From contig NC_015064.1 of the NCBI RefSeq assembly GCF_000178975.2, forward strand, positions 1,922,001-1,986,000: a stretch of DNA of 64,000 nt. The letters are read 5' to 3'. The notes below the pieces were generated by a model that saw only the letters and a list, made by a program, of their open reading frames with translations, was not told the origin of the DNA and did not search any database. Both the position numbers and the translations under genes were made by a program. The DNA comes from Granulicella tundricola MP5ACTX9 (GTDB lineage Bacteria > Acidobacteriota > Terriglobia > Terriglobales > Acidobacteriaceae). This document shows positions 55,319 to 63,739 of this stretch, one piece after another. Positions within the stretch are counted from its first letter, which is position 1. Every line of letters starts with the position of its first letter.

Positions 55319-55381
55319 GCTTGGCTTGATTTTAGATGTTGCGGGTTACAGATCGGTGCGGAATGTGGAATCTGAGGTGGA

Positions 55382-55418
55382 CCCACTCATCACGATGATG
55401 CCGTGATGAATGGGGCAC
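55382..55418. repeat. REP-like palindrome between the exporter and hemW
   Basis: TCATCACG (55387-55394) pairs with CGTGATGA (55402-55409) around the loop ATGATGC, within CCCAC...TGGGGCAC. It is in the divergent promoter region of the two genes. Confidence 0.7.
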
Positions 55419-55454
55419 GGAGTATTTGTGGTGGCAGGTAGATAGAATTGGGAG

Positions 55455-56623
55455 ATGGGTGCTGGGATTTATGTTTCGATTCCGTTCTGCAAGGCGAAGT
55501 GCAGCTTCTGCAACTTTGCTTCGGGGGTGTTTGCCGCCGAGCGGATGGATGGGTATGTGGGGCGGCTGCTGGATGAGATGCGTGGGGCTCGAGCTTATGC
55601 GAAGGGGCTGAGGGTGACGGTGCCTGGAGGGGTGGATTCGATCTACTTTGGTGGGGGGACGCCTTCTCTGCTGGAGCCGGAGATGGTGGTGCGGGTGTTT
55701 GCGGGGGTTCGGGGGAGTTTGAGGTTGCGGTGGGGAGTGAGATTACGGTGGAGTGTGCTCCGGGGCAGATGTCTTCGGCTACGCTGGACGCTTTTTTAGC
55801 GGCTGGGATGAATCGGGTTAGTTTTGGGGTGCAGAGCTTTGTGGATCGGGAGAGTGCGGCTGTGGGGCGGACGCATACTCGGGTGGAGTGTCTGGGGGAG
55901 ATTCAGCGGTTTATGGCGGCTGGGGTTTCTCGGCTGGGGATTGATTTGATTTGTGGGTTGCCGGGGCAGACGCTGGATTCCTGGCGGGAGTCGGTTCAGG
56001 TGGCGGTGGGGTCGGGGGTGGAGCATGTGAGCGTTTATATGCTGGAGGTGGATGAGGATTCGCGGCTGGGGCGGGAAAAGATTGCCGGTGGGGGGCGTTA
56101 TGGGGCGGGGGAGCTACCGGATGAGGACGCTGTTGCGGACTGGTATGCGATGGGGGCGGAGTGGCTTGAGGCCGCGGGCGTTCGGCAGTATGAGATTTCC
56201 AATTTTGCTCGGGTGGGTGGGGAGTCTGCGCATAATTTGAAGTACTGGCGGCGGGAGGAGTATCTGGGGTTTGGGCTGGATGCGCACTCGATGCTGCGGG
56301 ATGGGTTGGGTGGGGTTCGGTGGGCCAATGCGGATTCGATGGGGGAGTACATGGGGGCGGGGCTGCCGGGAGAGGGGTTTGCGCGGACGGTCGATCGGGT
56401 AGGGGTGGATGAGGGGTTTGAGGAGACGCTTTTCTTAGGGCTGCGGGAGGTAAGGGGGGTGGATTTGCGGGCGGTGGAACGGGAGTTTGGGCGGGTGGTG
56501 GAGTTGGATGATGTTGTGGAGGCGGGGTTGGTGGTGCGGGATGGGACGTGGGTGAGGTTGAGTGAGCGGGGGCGGATGGTTTCGAATGAGGTCTTTGAGA
56601 GGTTGTTGGTGGTTGGGGTTTGA
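55455..56623 (+). pseudogene. hemW: Radical SAM heme chaperone HemW, frameshifted
   Basis: HemW-like protein (heme chaperone, formerly called oxygen-independent coproporphyrinogen III oxidase). The first frame (55455 to about 55715) has YVSIPFCKAKCSFCNFAS with the iron-sulphur CX3CX2C motif and DSIYFGGGTPSLL. It then loses register in the run GGGGG at 55711-55715. The second frame continues GSEITVECAPGQMSSATLDA through FGVQSF and the C-terminal HemW domain to 56623. Adding one base to the G-run gives EFEVAVGSEITVECAPG and a 389-residue protein of normal length. So either a one-base deletion inactivated the gene or the run was misread. Nothing else is damaged. Confidence 0.85.
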
Positions 56624-56629
56624 GAACAG

Positions 56630-56800
56630 ACAACGGCAAGTGCAAGTGCCAATACGGAGGTTCTGAGCTTCGCTCAGAATGACGGCGTAGAACTAACAAC
56701 GGCAACAGCAGACGCAGGTCCCCTTCGGGGATGACAAGCAAGAAATACAACTGCAACTGCAGGTTCCTCTGCTTCGCTGCGGAATGACAAACAAAATGAA
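56630..56800. repeat. Intergenic repeat mosaic upstream of threonine aldolase
   Basis: CAACGGCAAGTGCAAGTG, AATACGGAGGTTCTGAGCTT, CGCTCAGAATGACGGCGT, AACAACGGCAACAGCAGACG, the hairpin CCCCTTCGGGG, then ACAACTGCAACTGCAGG, GCTTCGCTGCGGAATGAC and AAACAAAATG. All blocks also occur in 52685-53260 or 17804-17862. Confidence 0.7.
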
Positions 56801-56831
56801 GCGGTAAGACAATTAAGGTAAGGGAGATTCG

Positions 56832-57872
56832 ATGATTGATTTGCGGAGTGATACGGTTACGCGGCCTACGGTGGCTATGCGTCGGGCGATGAGTGAGGCT
56901 GAGGTTGGGGATGATGTTTATGGGGAAGATCCTACGATCAATCGGCTTGAGGTGCGGGCGGCCGAGGTTTTTGGGCGGGAGGCGGCGATTTTTGTGCCGA
57001 CCGGAACGATGGGGAATCAGATTGCGATTCGGATGCATACGCAGCATGGGCAGGAGGTGATCTGCGAGGCGCGGAGCCATGTGCTGGATTGGGAGATGGC
57101 GATGATGGCGTCGTTTGCAGGGTGCCAGGCTCGGACGGTGGCGGCGGAGCGGGGGATTCTGACGTGGGGGCTGCTGAAGGCGGCGATTGCGCCTACGATT
57201 TATTACCGGGCTAAGACGGGGCTGATCTGTCTGGAGAACTCGCACAATATGGCGGGGGGGACGGTGACTCCGCTGGGGGTGCTCGAAGAGATTTGGGCGG
57301 GGGCGAAGAAGGCTGGGTTGCCGGTGCATCTGGATGGGGCTCGGGTGTTCAATGCTGCTGCGGCGCTGGGGGTTGGCGTTGCGGAGTTGACGAAGGGCTT
57401 TGACACGGTGATGTTTTGTTTGTCGAAGGGCTTAGGGGCTCCGGTGGGGTCGATGTTGGTGGGGAGCAAGGATGCGATTGCGGAGGCTCGGTCGGTGCGG
57501 AAGGCGCTGGGCGGCGGGATGCGGCAGGCTGGGGTGCTGGCGGCTGCGGGGCTGATTGCGCTGGAGGAGATGCCGAAGAGATTGCATGAGGATCATGCGA
57601 ACGCTCGGGTGCTGGCGGAGGCTGTGGCGGGGGTTGAAGGGGTGGAGATCGACCTGGAGGCTGTGCAGACGAATATTGTTATCTTCCACCTTAAGGATGG
57701 TGGGGATGCTGCTGCTTATGTGGCGGCTTTGAAGGAACGGGGGGTGGCGGCTAGTGCGATTGGGCCTCATGCAGTGAGATTTGTGACGCACTATGACGTG
57801 TCGCGGGAGGATTGTGTGACGGCTGCCGGGGTTGCGGTGGAGGTGCTGGCTGGGGTGGGGGCTGCCGTCTAG
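56832..57872 (+). CDS. ltaE: Low-specificity L-threonine aldolase
   Basis: PLP enzyme cleaving L-threonine and allo-threonine to glycine and acetaldehyde. The 346 residues begin [20 protein letters not shown] and [16 protein letters not shown], typical of the family. Asp168 in [11 protein letters not shown] contacts the pyridine nitrogen and Lys199 in [15 protein letters not shown] forms the Schiff base. AAGGGAGA precedes ATG by 5 bp. A related beta-elimination activity cannot be excluded. Confidence 0.93.
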   Translation: MIDLRSDTVTRPTVAMRRAMSEAEVGDDVYGEDPTINRLEVRAAEVFGREAAIFVPTGTMGNQIAIRMHTQHGQEVICEARSHVLDWEMAMMASFAGCQARTVAAERGILTWGLLKAAIAPTIYYRAKTGLICLENSHNMAGGTVTPLGVLEEIWAGAKKAGLPVHLDGARVFNAAAALGVGVAELTKGFDTVMFCLSKGLGAPVGSMLVGSKDAIAEARSVRKALGGGMRQAGVLAAAGLIALEEMPKRLHEDHANARVLAEAVAGVEGVEIDLEAVQTNIVIFHLKDGGDAAAYVAALKERGVAASAIGPHAVRFVTHYDVSREDCVTAAGVAVEVLAGVGAAV

Positions 57873-57900
57873 TTTTGTGGCAGGGTCGGCTTCGCCGATG

Positions 57901-57942
57901 CCCACCCTAATCGCATGAAGCCGCGATGAGGGTGGGGCACAC
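57901..57942. repeat. REP-like palindrome after threonine aldolase
   Basis: CCCACCCTAATCGC (57901-57914) pairs with GCGATGAGGGTGGG (57923-57936) with a short mismatch, then GGCACACG. A TCGGC-TTC-GCCGA hairpin lies just before. It lies between convergent genes and could act as a terminator. Confidence 0.75.
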
Positions 57943-57966
57943 GAATCGTTCCAGTTCCACGGCGTT

Positions 57967-59763
57967 CTAGTCGCCGCCTACCTGGATGGTGGGATTGGTG
58001 GCGAGGAAGACGGTGACGGTGGTGCCGTGGTCGTCGGAGTCGGTGCTGCTTGCCAGGTTGATGGTGGCTCCGTGCTTGGTGAGGATGCCGCGGCTGACCC
58101 AGAGGCCGAGGCCGGTGCCTTGCTCGCCCTTGGTGGTGAAGAAGGGCTGGAAGAGGCGGGCTCGGGTTTCTGCGTCGATGCCGGGGCCGTCGTCTTCTAC
58201 GGTGATGAGGACGCCGTCCTGGGTGCGGAGGCTATCAGGTGTGGGGTAGGCGGGCTCGGGTTCTGCGGTGAGGTGGACGTGGCCGCTGGGGGAGGCGGCT
58301 TCTGCTGCGTTAGAGATGAGGTTGGTGAAGACCTGGCGGAGCTCGGCGGGGAAGCCCTGGACGATGAGATTGGCGGGCAGGTCCGGGGTGACGGTGACCT
58401 GGAGGTTGGCGAGGCGACCGTTCATGAGCAGGAGGATGGACTCGAGGAGCTCTTTGAGGTCGATGGGGACGGGTGCGCGGGACTCGCGGTAGAGGCTGAG
58501 CATGGCGCGGCTGATCTGAGTGACTCGGGAGACCTCTTGCTTGGCGAGTTGGAGGAAGGCGGCGCTTTCGGCGGGGGTGGACTCGCCATCCATGAGGAAG
58601 AGGAGGTTGGAGACGGAGTCGAGGGGGTTGTGGATCTCATGCGCGATGGTGGCTGCGAGGCGGCCGGCTACGGCTAGTTTCTCGTTGGCGAGGAGGGCGG
58701 CCTGGGATTTGCGGGAGATGGTGACGTCGCGGAAGACGAGGACGATGCCGATGAGTTCGCCTTGCTTGTCTCGGATGGGCGCGCCGCTATCGTCGATGCA
58801 GATCTCCGTGCCGTCCTTACGGATGAGGAGGGTGTGGTTGGCCAGGCCAACTACAGTCTTGAGGCGGCCGACCTTGGTGACGGGATTTTCTACCGGTTCC
58901 CGGGTGGTCTCGTTGATGATGCGGAAGACGTGTTCGAGCGGCTGGTTGTGGGCCTCTGCTTCTGCCCAGCCGGTGAGCTCCTGAGCTACGGGGTTGATGG
59001 TCTGGATGAGCCCGGTGGGGTCACAGGTGATGACGCCGTCACCGATGCTGGCGAGGGTGGTGCGAAGGCGCTGTTCGGCTCGGAAGGCCTCTTCAGCGCG
59101 TTTGCGGAGGATGTGGTTGGAGCGTTTGAAGGCTTCCGAGATGTCATGGATGAGGACTCGGGTGTAGAGGCCGATGATGAGGCCGACGAAGACTGCGGAG
59201 AGGCCCAGGGCGGTCTCCATGTGGCGGACCTGAGTCTTCCAGTGGGAGATGGCGGCGTCGCGGCTGGCCTGGTCGGCGCGGGTGAGGGCCGCGGCATCAA
59301 GACGGACGGCGTCCATCTCATGTTTGCCCTGAACGTTGAGGTCGGGGTCGTTGGTGTGGCCTCCGGCGCGCATGGTCGCGATGAGGGGGACTGCGAAGCC
59401 TTGTTCCCAGGCGTTGTGCGTGGTGATGAAGTGGTCTGCGAGGGTGCGCTGCGGCGTGCCGATTGCATAGAAGTTGGAGAGTTTGAAGAATGCGAGATCG
59501 AGTTGTTTGTCGGCGGTGTAGTAGGGATCGAGAAACTGATCGTCGTTGGTCGTCTGGTAGCCGCGCAGCCCCGTCTCCTGATCGAGGATGAGTCGCTCGA
59601 CGAAGAGGGTGTGGGTAATTCTGTCATCTGCTGCCTGGATGAATCCAACGGTGCGGTTGGCATCGTGAATCTGCCAGTAGAGTCCTGCAGCCCCCAAGAG
59701 GACGGCAAAGATGGGAACAATGAGGACCTGGCGGAGGATATTGTCGAATCTAGCTGAGTTCAC
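57967..59763 (-). CDS. CHASE3-PAS sensor histidine kinase
   Basis: 598 residues. Two membrane segments (about 10-30 and 185-207) enclose a CHASE3-like periplasmic domain (LFVERLILDQETGLRGYQTT). A PAS domain (about 240-365) with TLASIGDGVITCDPTGLIQTINP follows, then the H-box ATIAHEIHNPLDSVSNLLFLM (read as AHEIHNPLDSVSN) and the ATPase domain with NAAEAA, EDDGPGID and GTGLGLWVSRGI. The response regulator gene lies 111 bp upstream in the same direction and is a probable partner. The stimulus is unknown. Confidence 0.92.
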   Translation of the reverse strand: MNSARFDNILRQVLIVPIFAVLLGAAGLYWQIHDANRTVGFIQAADDRITHTLFVERLILDQETGLRGYQTTNDDQFLDPYYTADKQLDLAFFKLSNFYAIGTPQRTLADHFITTHNAWEQGFAVPLIATMRAGGHTNDPDLNVQGKHEMDAVRLDAAALTRADQASRDAAISHWKTQVRHMETALGLSAVFVGLIIGLYTRVLIHDISEAFKRSNHILRKRAEEAFRAEQRLRTTLASIGDGVITCDPTGLIQTINPVAQELTGWAEAEAHNQPLEHVFRIINETTREPVENPVTKVGRLKTVVGLANHTLLIRKDGTEICIDDSGAPIRDKQGELIGIVLVFRDVTISRKSQAALLANEKLAVAGRLAATIAHEIHNPLDSVSNLLFLMDGESTPAESAAFLQLAKQEVSRVTQISRAMLSLYRESRAPVPIDLKELLESILLLMNGRLANLQVTVTPDLPANLIVQGFPAELRQVFTNLISNAAEAASPSGHVHLTAEPEPAYPTPDSLRTQDGVLITVEDDGPGIDAETRARLFQPFFTTKGEQGTGLGLWVSRGILTKHGATINLASSTDSDDHGTTVTVFLATNPTIQVGGD

Positions 59764-59874
59764 AACCCGTCCCTGAGAAGCGTGTCAATATCGCGGGCCC
59801 AAGACTCTTTTGAGAGCGGACGAACGCCTCACTTCAGAGCGGGACGACGAGCACCGTCTAACGCAGTGTACTCA

Positions 59875-60246
59875 CTAAGATGCAGACGCCGGCAGAAGAC
59901 TGCCAAGCTTTTCCAGTAAAGCTGGTGCGCCTTCGCCTTTTGTCATCGCGAGGTCGACGATTCTGGTCACCTCGGCGGGCAGGACGGTGTAAGCGGAGAG
60001 CATGAGGATGGGGATATTGGGTTTTGTGATGCGCATGGAACGGGCGACTTCAGCACCGTTCATGCCGGGCATGGCGTAGTCCAGGACGACGGCTTCCACG
60101 GGCTCACTGGCGAAAAGCTCAAGACCTTTGCTCCCGTCACCAGCGGTGAGGACGCGATATCCGGCGCGCTCAAGGAGGATGCGACGCACCTCAAGACCAA
60201 CCATCTCGTCATCTACACAAAGGATCAGGTGTTCGCCTGCAGGCAT
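59875..60246 (-). CDS. Single-domain CheY-like response regulator
   Basis: 123-residue receiver domain without output domain. It has CVDDEMVGLEVRRILLERAG with the acidic pocket, the phosphoacceptor in VVLDYAMPGMNG (about Asp56) and the switch Ser/Thr in MLSAY. The conserved Lys is in MTKGEG. It probably acts in a phosphorelay with the adjacent kinase. GGAGGGAGAC lies before ATG. Divergent from phoB. Confidence 0.9.
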   Translation of the reverse strand: MPAGEHLILCVDDEMVGLEVRRILLERAGYRVLTAGDGSKGLELFASEPVEAVVLDYAMPGMNGAEVARSMRITKPNIPILMLSAYTVLPAEVTRIVDLAMTKGEGAPALLEKLGSLLPASAS

Positions 60247-60367
60247 CGCGCGGTCTCCCTCCTCGGATTAGGATAAATGATTGCAGTTCATGGTTGTATG
60301 ACCCGAATGGGTCAGGATTTACAGGATGTTAGCAAAGGCTGGAGGCGGACTGGTCTAAGCTGTGAGG

Positions 60368-60394
60368 GGCACGCAACGTGCCGGGCTTCGGCCC
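60368..60394 (+). promoter_or_regulatory. Two tandem hairpins in the phoB leader
   Basis: GGCACG-CAA-CGTGCC (60368-60382) is followed immediately by GGGC-TTCG-GCCC (60383-60394), the second with a UUCG tetraloop. They end at the ATG at 60395 and just before the ribosome binding site GGAGG of the preferred TTG start. They may control translation or mark the message end. Confidence 0.5.
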
Positions 60395-60409
60395 ATGGAG
60401 GTTTCTCGC

Positions 60410-61114
60410 TTGAGTCAGACGATTTTCGTGCTGGAAGATGACGCGGACATCTCCCGCCTGGTGCAGTACCACCTTGAGAGTGCCGGTTTCACGGTTCGGC
60501 CCTATGCTGCGATCCAGCAGATCGTCTCTGACGCTGAGCGGCAGCCGCCGTCTCTGTTCTTGCTCGACATTATGGTTCCGGGCGGCGATGGGCTGGACTT
60601 GTGCCGCCGGTTGCGGCTGAATCCGACATTGAGCGTGGTGCCGATTATCTTTTTGACCGCACGGGCGGCTGAGAACGACCGGGTGCAGGGGCTGGAACTG
60701 GGGGCGGACGACTACATCACCAAGCCGTTTGCGACGCGGGAGTTGGTGGCTCGGGTGAAGGCGGTGCTGCGGCGCTTCGAGCGTCCTACGACGCCCTCTA
60801 TTTTGAAGTTCGAGCAGATCGAGATCGACGCCGGTGCGATGCAGCTCCGGGTCAAGGGTGAATTGGTCACGACGACCGCGACGGAGTTCCGGCTGCTGGA
60901 TTACCTGGCTCGGCATCCTGGACGGGTGTTCAGCCGGGATCACCTCCTGGATGCTGTCTGGGGCGATGCACGGTTTGTGACGCCGCGGTCTGTGGATGTG
61001 TATGTCCGGCGGATTCGGGAGAAGATTGAAGAGGATGCTGAGACGCCGCGCTACTTGAAGACCATGCGCGGTGCCGGCTATCGGTTTGAGATTCCGAAGG
61101 TTCTGCCGGCTTAA
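60410..61114 (+). CDS. phoB: PhoB-type phosphate response regulator
   Basis: OmpR/PhoB-family regulator activating phosphate-starvation genes. The receiver has TIFVLEDDADISRLVQYHL, phosphoacceptor in LFLLDIMVPGGDGLD, and Lys in DDYITKPFATREL. The winged helix covers about 135-232 (TATEFRLLDYLARHPGRVFSR and VDVYVRRIREKIE). I prefer the TTG at 60410 because GGAGGT is 7 bp upstream; an ATG at 60395 is possible but has no ribosome binding site. phoR follows 53 bp downstream and pstS-pstC after that, a complete regulatory and uptake unit. Confidence 0.9.
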   Translation: MSQTIFVLEDDADISRLVQYHLESAGFTVRPYAAIQQIVSDAERQPPSLFLLDIMVPGGDGLDLCRRLRLNPTLSVVPIIFLTARAAENDRVQGLELGADDYITKPFATRELVARVKAVLRRFERPTTPSILKFEQIEIDAGAMQLRVKGELVTTTATEFRLLDYLARHPGRVFSRDHLLDAVWGDARFVTPRSVDVYVRRIREKIEEDAETPRYLKTMRGAGYRFEIPKVLPA

Positions 61115-61167
61115 GGCAGCGTGTTTGAGGTGTGGCGGGTGGGTTTGATGGCTGACTGGGCGGCAGG

Positions 61168-62544
61168 ATGACGCGGAGTTTATTTTTCAAGCTTTTCGTA
61201 CGTCTCCTGTTCGCCGCAGGGGTGGTGTTTGCCATTGTGACGGCGTTTCCTGATCTGCCGGCCGTGGCGGTGGGTGGAATCCTGTTGGTGTGGGCTGCGC
61301 TGATGGCGCTCTGGACGGCTCATTCCTTGCAGCGAATCCTGGGGCCGATGCAGGCTTCTGCCAACTCGATGATTGAGGGTGAGCAGAAGCCGCTGACTAC
61401 GGGGTTCCGGGATTTTGATGGGCTTGCGCAGGCGCTTTCTACGGCTTCAAAGCGGGTGCAGGGATCGCTGGAGACTGCTGCGGAGAGCCGGCGGCAGCTC
61501 GAGGCGTTGCTGGATTCCATGCAGGATGCCGTGGTGGCGGTGGACGCAGCTGGGCGAATCCAGTGGACGAACGAGCGGATGCAGAAGATGATGCTGCTGC
61601 CGGGCGGATACTTTACGGGTGCGGTGAGGGTGGGACATGCGCTGGTGCAGACGGTGAGGGACCCGGATGTGCTGGAGTGCGTGCGGGTGGCGCTGGAGGA
61701 TACGGCGGTTGCGGTGAGGCGCTCGACGTCACTGGTGCCGGGGCGGATCTACGAGGTGAACGCTTCACCGATGCCGGGGGGCGGTGCGGTGGCGGTGCTG
61801 CATGATGTGACGCGGATTGAAGAGGTGGAGCGGACGCAGAAGGACTTTGTGGCTAATGTATCGCATGAGCTGCGGACGCCTTTGACCTCCATCACCGGGT
61901 ATGTGGAGACGCTGCTGGATCATGAGGCGGGGATTTCGCCGCAGGGGCGGGAGTTCCTGGGGACGATCCTGAAGAATGCTACGCGGATGAATCGACTGAC
62001 CGAGGATCTGCTGGTGATGGCCAGGGTGGAGGCGGCGACGGTGGAGTTAAGCCCGGCTCCGGTGCCTGCGGATCTGCTGGTGCGGGAGGCTGTCGCAGGG
62101 ATGAAGGGGCTGGTGCAGGAGAACGAAGGGGTGCTGGAGATTGGAACGATTACGGACTGCCAGGTGTTTGCGGACCATGATGCGGTGATGCAGGTGTTGA
62201 GCAACCTGATTGAGAATGCGATCAAGTATGGGCAGCCGAAGGCGGGTGGCGGGACTAGGGTGGTGATCAGCGCGCGGGAGGTGGCGGCGCCTTACGATGC
62301 GGTGGAGTTCAGTGTGAGGGACTTTGGACAGGGGATTGCATCTGAGCATCTTAATCGTATCTTTGAGCGGTTCTACCGGGTGGATAAGACCCGGTCGCGT
62401 GAGTCTGGAGGGACTGGGTTGGGACTATCGATCGTGCGGCACATGGTACAGGCGCAGGGCGGGACGATTCGGGCGGAGAGTGAGTTGGGCGAAGGAAGCT
62501 GCTTTTTGTTCACGTTACCGAAGGCTCTTTATCCTGTGCACTAA
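61168..62544 (+). CDS. phoR: PhoR-type phosphate sensor histidine kinase
   Basis: 458 residues. Two close N-terminal membrane helices (about 7-27 and 33-52) as in PhoR, a HAMP-like linker (about 53-105), a PAS domain (about 110-215), the H-box FVANVSHELRTPLTSITGY, N-box NLIENAIKYG, and ATPase motifs VRDFGQGI and SGGTGLGLSIVRHMV. Partner of the phoB product. Ends just before the Pho box and pstS. Confidence 0.92.
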   Translation: MTRSLFFKLFVRLLFAAGVVFAIVTAFPDLPAVAVGGILLVWAALMALWTAHSLQRILGPMQASANSMIEGEQKPLTTGFRDFDGLAQALSTASKRVQGSLETAAESRRQLEALLDSMQDAVVAVDAAGRIQWTNERMQKMMLLPGGYFTGAVRVGHALVQTVRDPDVLECVRVALEDTAVAVRRSTSLVPGRIYEVNASPMPGGGAVAVLHDVTRIEEVERTQKDFVANVSHELRTPLTSITGYVETLLDHEAGISPQGREFLGTILKNATRMNRLTEDLLVMARVEAATVELSPAPVPADLLVREAVAGMKGLVQENEGVLEIGTITDCQVFADHDAVMQVLSNLIENAIKYGQPKAGGGTRVVISAREVAAPYDAVEFSVRDFGQGIASEHLNRIFERFYRVDKTRSRESGGTGLGLSIVRHMVQAQGGTIRAESELGEGSCFLFTLPKALYPVH

Positions 62545-62582
62545 GGTTACTTGACGTTCATTCTTGGGCTTTTATCGACTGT

Positions 62583-62598
62583 GTAACCTGCCCGTAAC
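62583..62598 (+). promoter_or_regulatory. Candidate Pho box upstream of pstS
   Basis: GTAAC occurs at 62583-62587 and 62594-62598, an 11-bp direct repeat (GTAACCTGCCCGTAAC), the spacing used by PhoB tandem sites. It lies 40-55 bp before the pstS start and downstream of the phoBR genes. Confidence 0.5.
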
Positions 62599-62637
62599 AA
62601 TGAGACCTGACACTTGGAGGTGAAGTTGTTGCATAGA

Positions 62638-63669
62638 ATGTATGACTTTCGAGGGGGAAGCTTGAAACTGAAGATTGTGGCAACTGGTCTGCTGGCGATG
62701 AGCGCGGCGATGGCGTGTGCGCAGAATATCAATGGGGCGGGCGCTACGTTTCCGTATCCGATTTACTCCAAGTGGTTCACGGAGTACAACCAGCTTCATC
62801 CCGAGGTGAAGATCAACTATCAGTCGATCGGGTCCGGCGGCGGTATCCGCCAGGTTACCGAAGGGACTGTGGACTTTGGCGCGAGCGACGCTGTGATGAC
62901 GGACCAGCAGATCGCCGAGGCGAAGGTCAAGGTGATGGCGATTCCGACCGTGCTGGGCGCGGTGGTGCCGGTGTATAGCCTGCCGGGCGTGAACCAGGAG
63001 ATCAAGTTCTCGCAGGATGCGATTGCGGGGATCTACCTGGGCAAGATTACGAAGTGGAACGATCCGTATATCGCCAAGGAGAACCCGGGCGTCAATCTTC
63101 CGGACAAGCAGATTCTGCCGGTTTATCGCTCGGATGGAAGCGGTACGACTTATATCTTTACGGACTATCTTGCGAAGATCAGCCCGGAGTGGTTGCAAAA
63201 GGTTGGCCGTGCGGCGAGCGTGAAGTGGCCGGTTGGGATTGGGCAGAAGGGCAATGAGGGCGTCGCCGGTATGGTGCGTCAGCTTCCTTACTCGTTCGGT
63301 TATGTCGAGTTGATCTATGCCGAGACGAATCACATGCAGTTCGGTCTGGTGCGGAACGCGGCGGGCAAGTTTGTGAAGGCTTCGACGTCTGGCGTGACGG
63401 CTGCGGCGGCTGCGAATGCGAAGAACATTCCTGCTGACTACCGGGTTTCGATCACGAATGCACCGGGCGCGGACTCTTATCCGATCTCCAGCTTTACGTG
63501 GCTGTTGATTCCTGTGCAGTCCAAGGATGCGGCTAAAGGCAAGGCTCTGCAGGGTTTCCTGAACTGGATGCTCGAAAAGGGCGAAGGCGAGGCTGCGGCC
63601 ATGACGTACGCTCCGCTGCCGAAGGCTGTTGCGGATCGCGTGCATCAGACGATTATGTCGGTCAAGTAA
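62638..63669 (+). CDS. pstS: Phosphate-binding periplasmic protein of the Pst transporter
   Basis: Captures phosphate for the PstCAB ABC importer. Signal peptide (KLKIVATGLLAMSAAMACAQ) precedes the mature start NINGAGATFPYPIYSKW. Phosphate-contact segments are NGAGATFPYP, SIGSGGGIRQV, DFGASDAVMT and YRSDGSGTTYIFTDYLA. Length 343 from ATG 62638. The start is uncertain: a strong GGAGGTGA at 62616-62623 better fits a TTG at 62629, and a TTG at 62662 would open directly at the signal peptide; all give the same mature protein. Confidence 0.95.
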   Translation: MYDFRGGSLKLKIVATGLLAMSAAMACAQNINGAGATFPYPIYSKWFTEYNQLHPEVKINYQSIGSGGGIRQVTEGTVDFGASDAVMTDQQIAEAKVKVMAIPTVLGAVVPVYSLPGVNQEIKFSQDAIAGIYLGKITKWNDPYIAKENPGVNLPDKQILPVYRSDGSGTTYIFTDYLAKISPEWLQKVGRAASVKWPVGIGQKGNEGVAGMVRQLPYSFGYVELIYAETNHMQFGLVRNAAGKFVKASTSGVTAAAAANAKNIPADYRVSITNAPGADSYPISSFTWLLIPVQSKDAAKGKALQGFLNWMLEKGEGEAAAMTYAPLPKAVADRVHQTIMSVK

Positions 63670-63679
63670 ATCCCTATAC

Positions 63680-63706
63680 GCCGCACAGTCCACGTGACTG
63701 TGCGGC
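63680..63706 (+). terminator. Hairpin between pstS and pstC
   Basis: GCCGCACAGTC (63680-63690) and GACTGTGCGGC (63696-63706) form a perfect 11-bp stem with loop CACGT. No T-run follows. A stem at this place usually limits read-through or stabilises the pstS message so that more PstS than PstC is made. Confidence 0.7.
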
Positions 63707-63739
63707 ATACTCATTTGCAGGACGCTTTACTTCCCAGGC

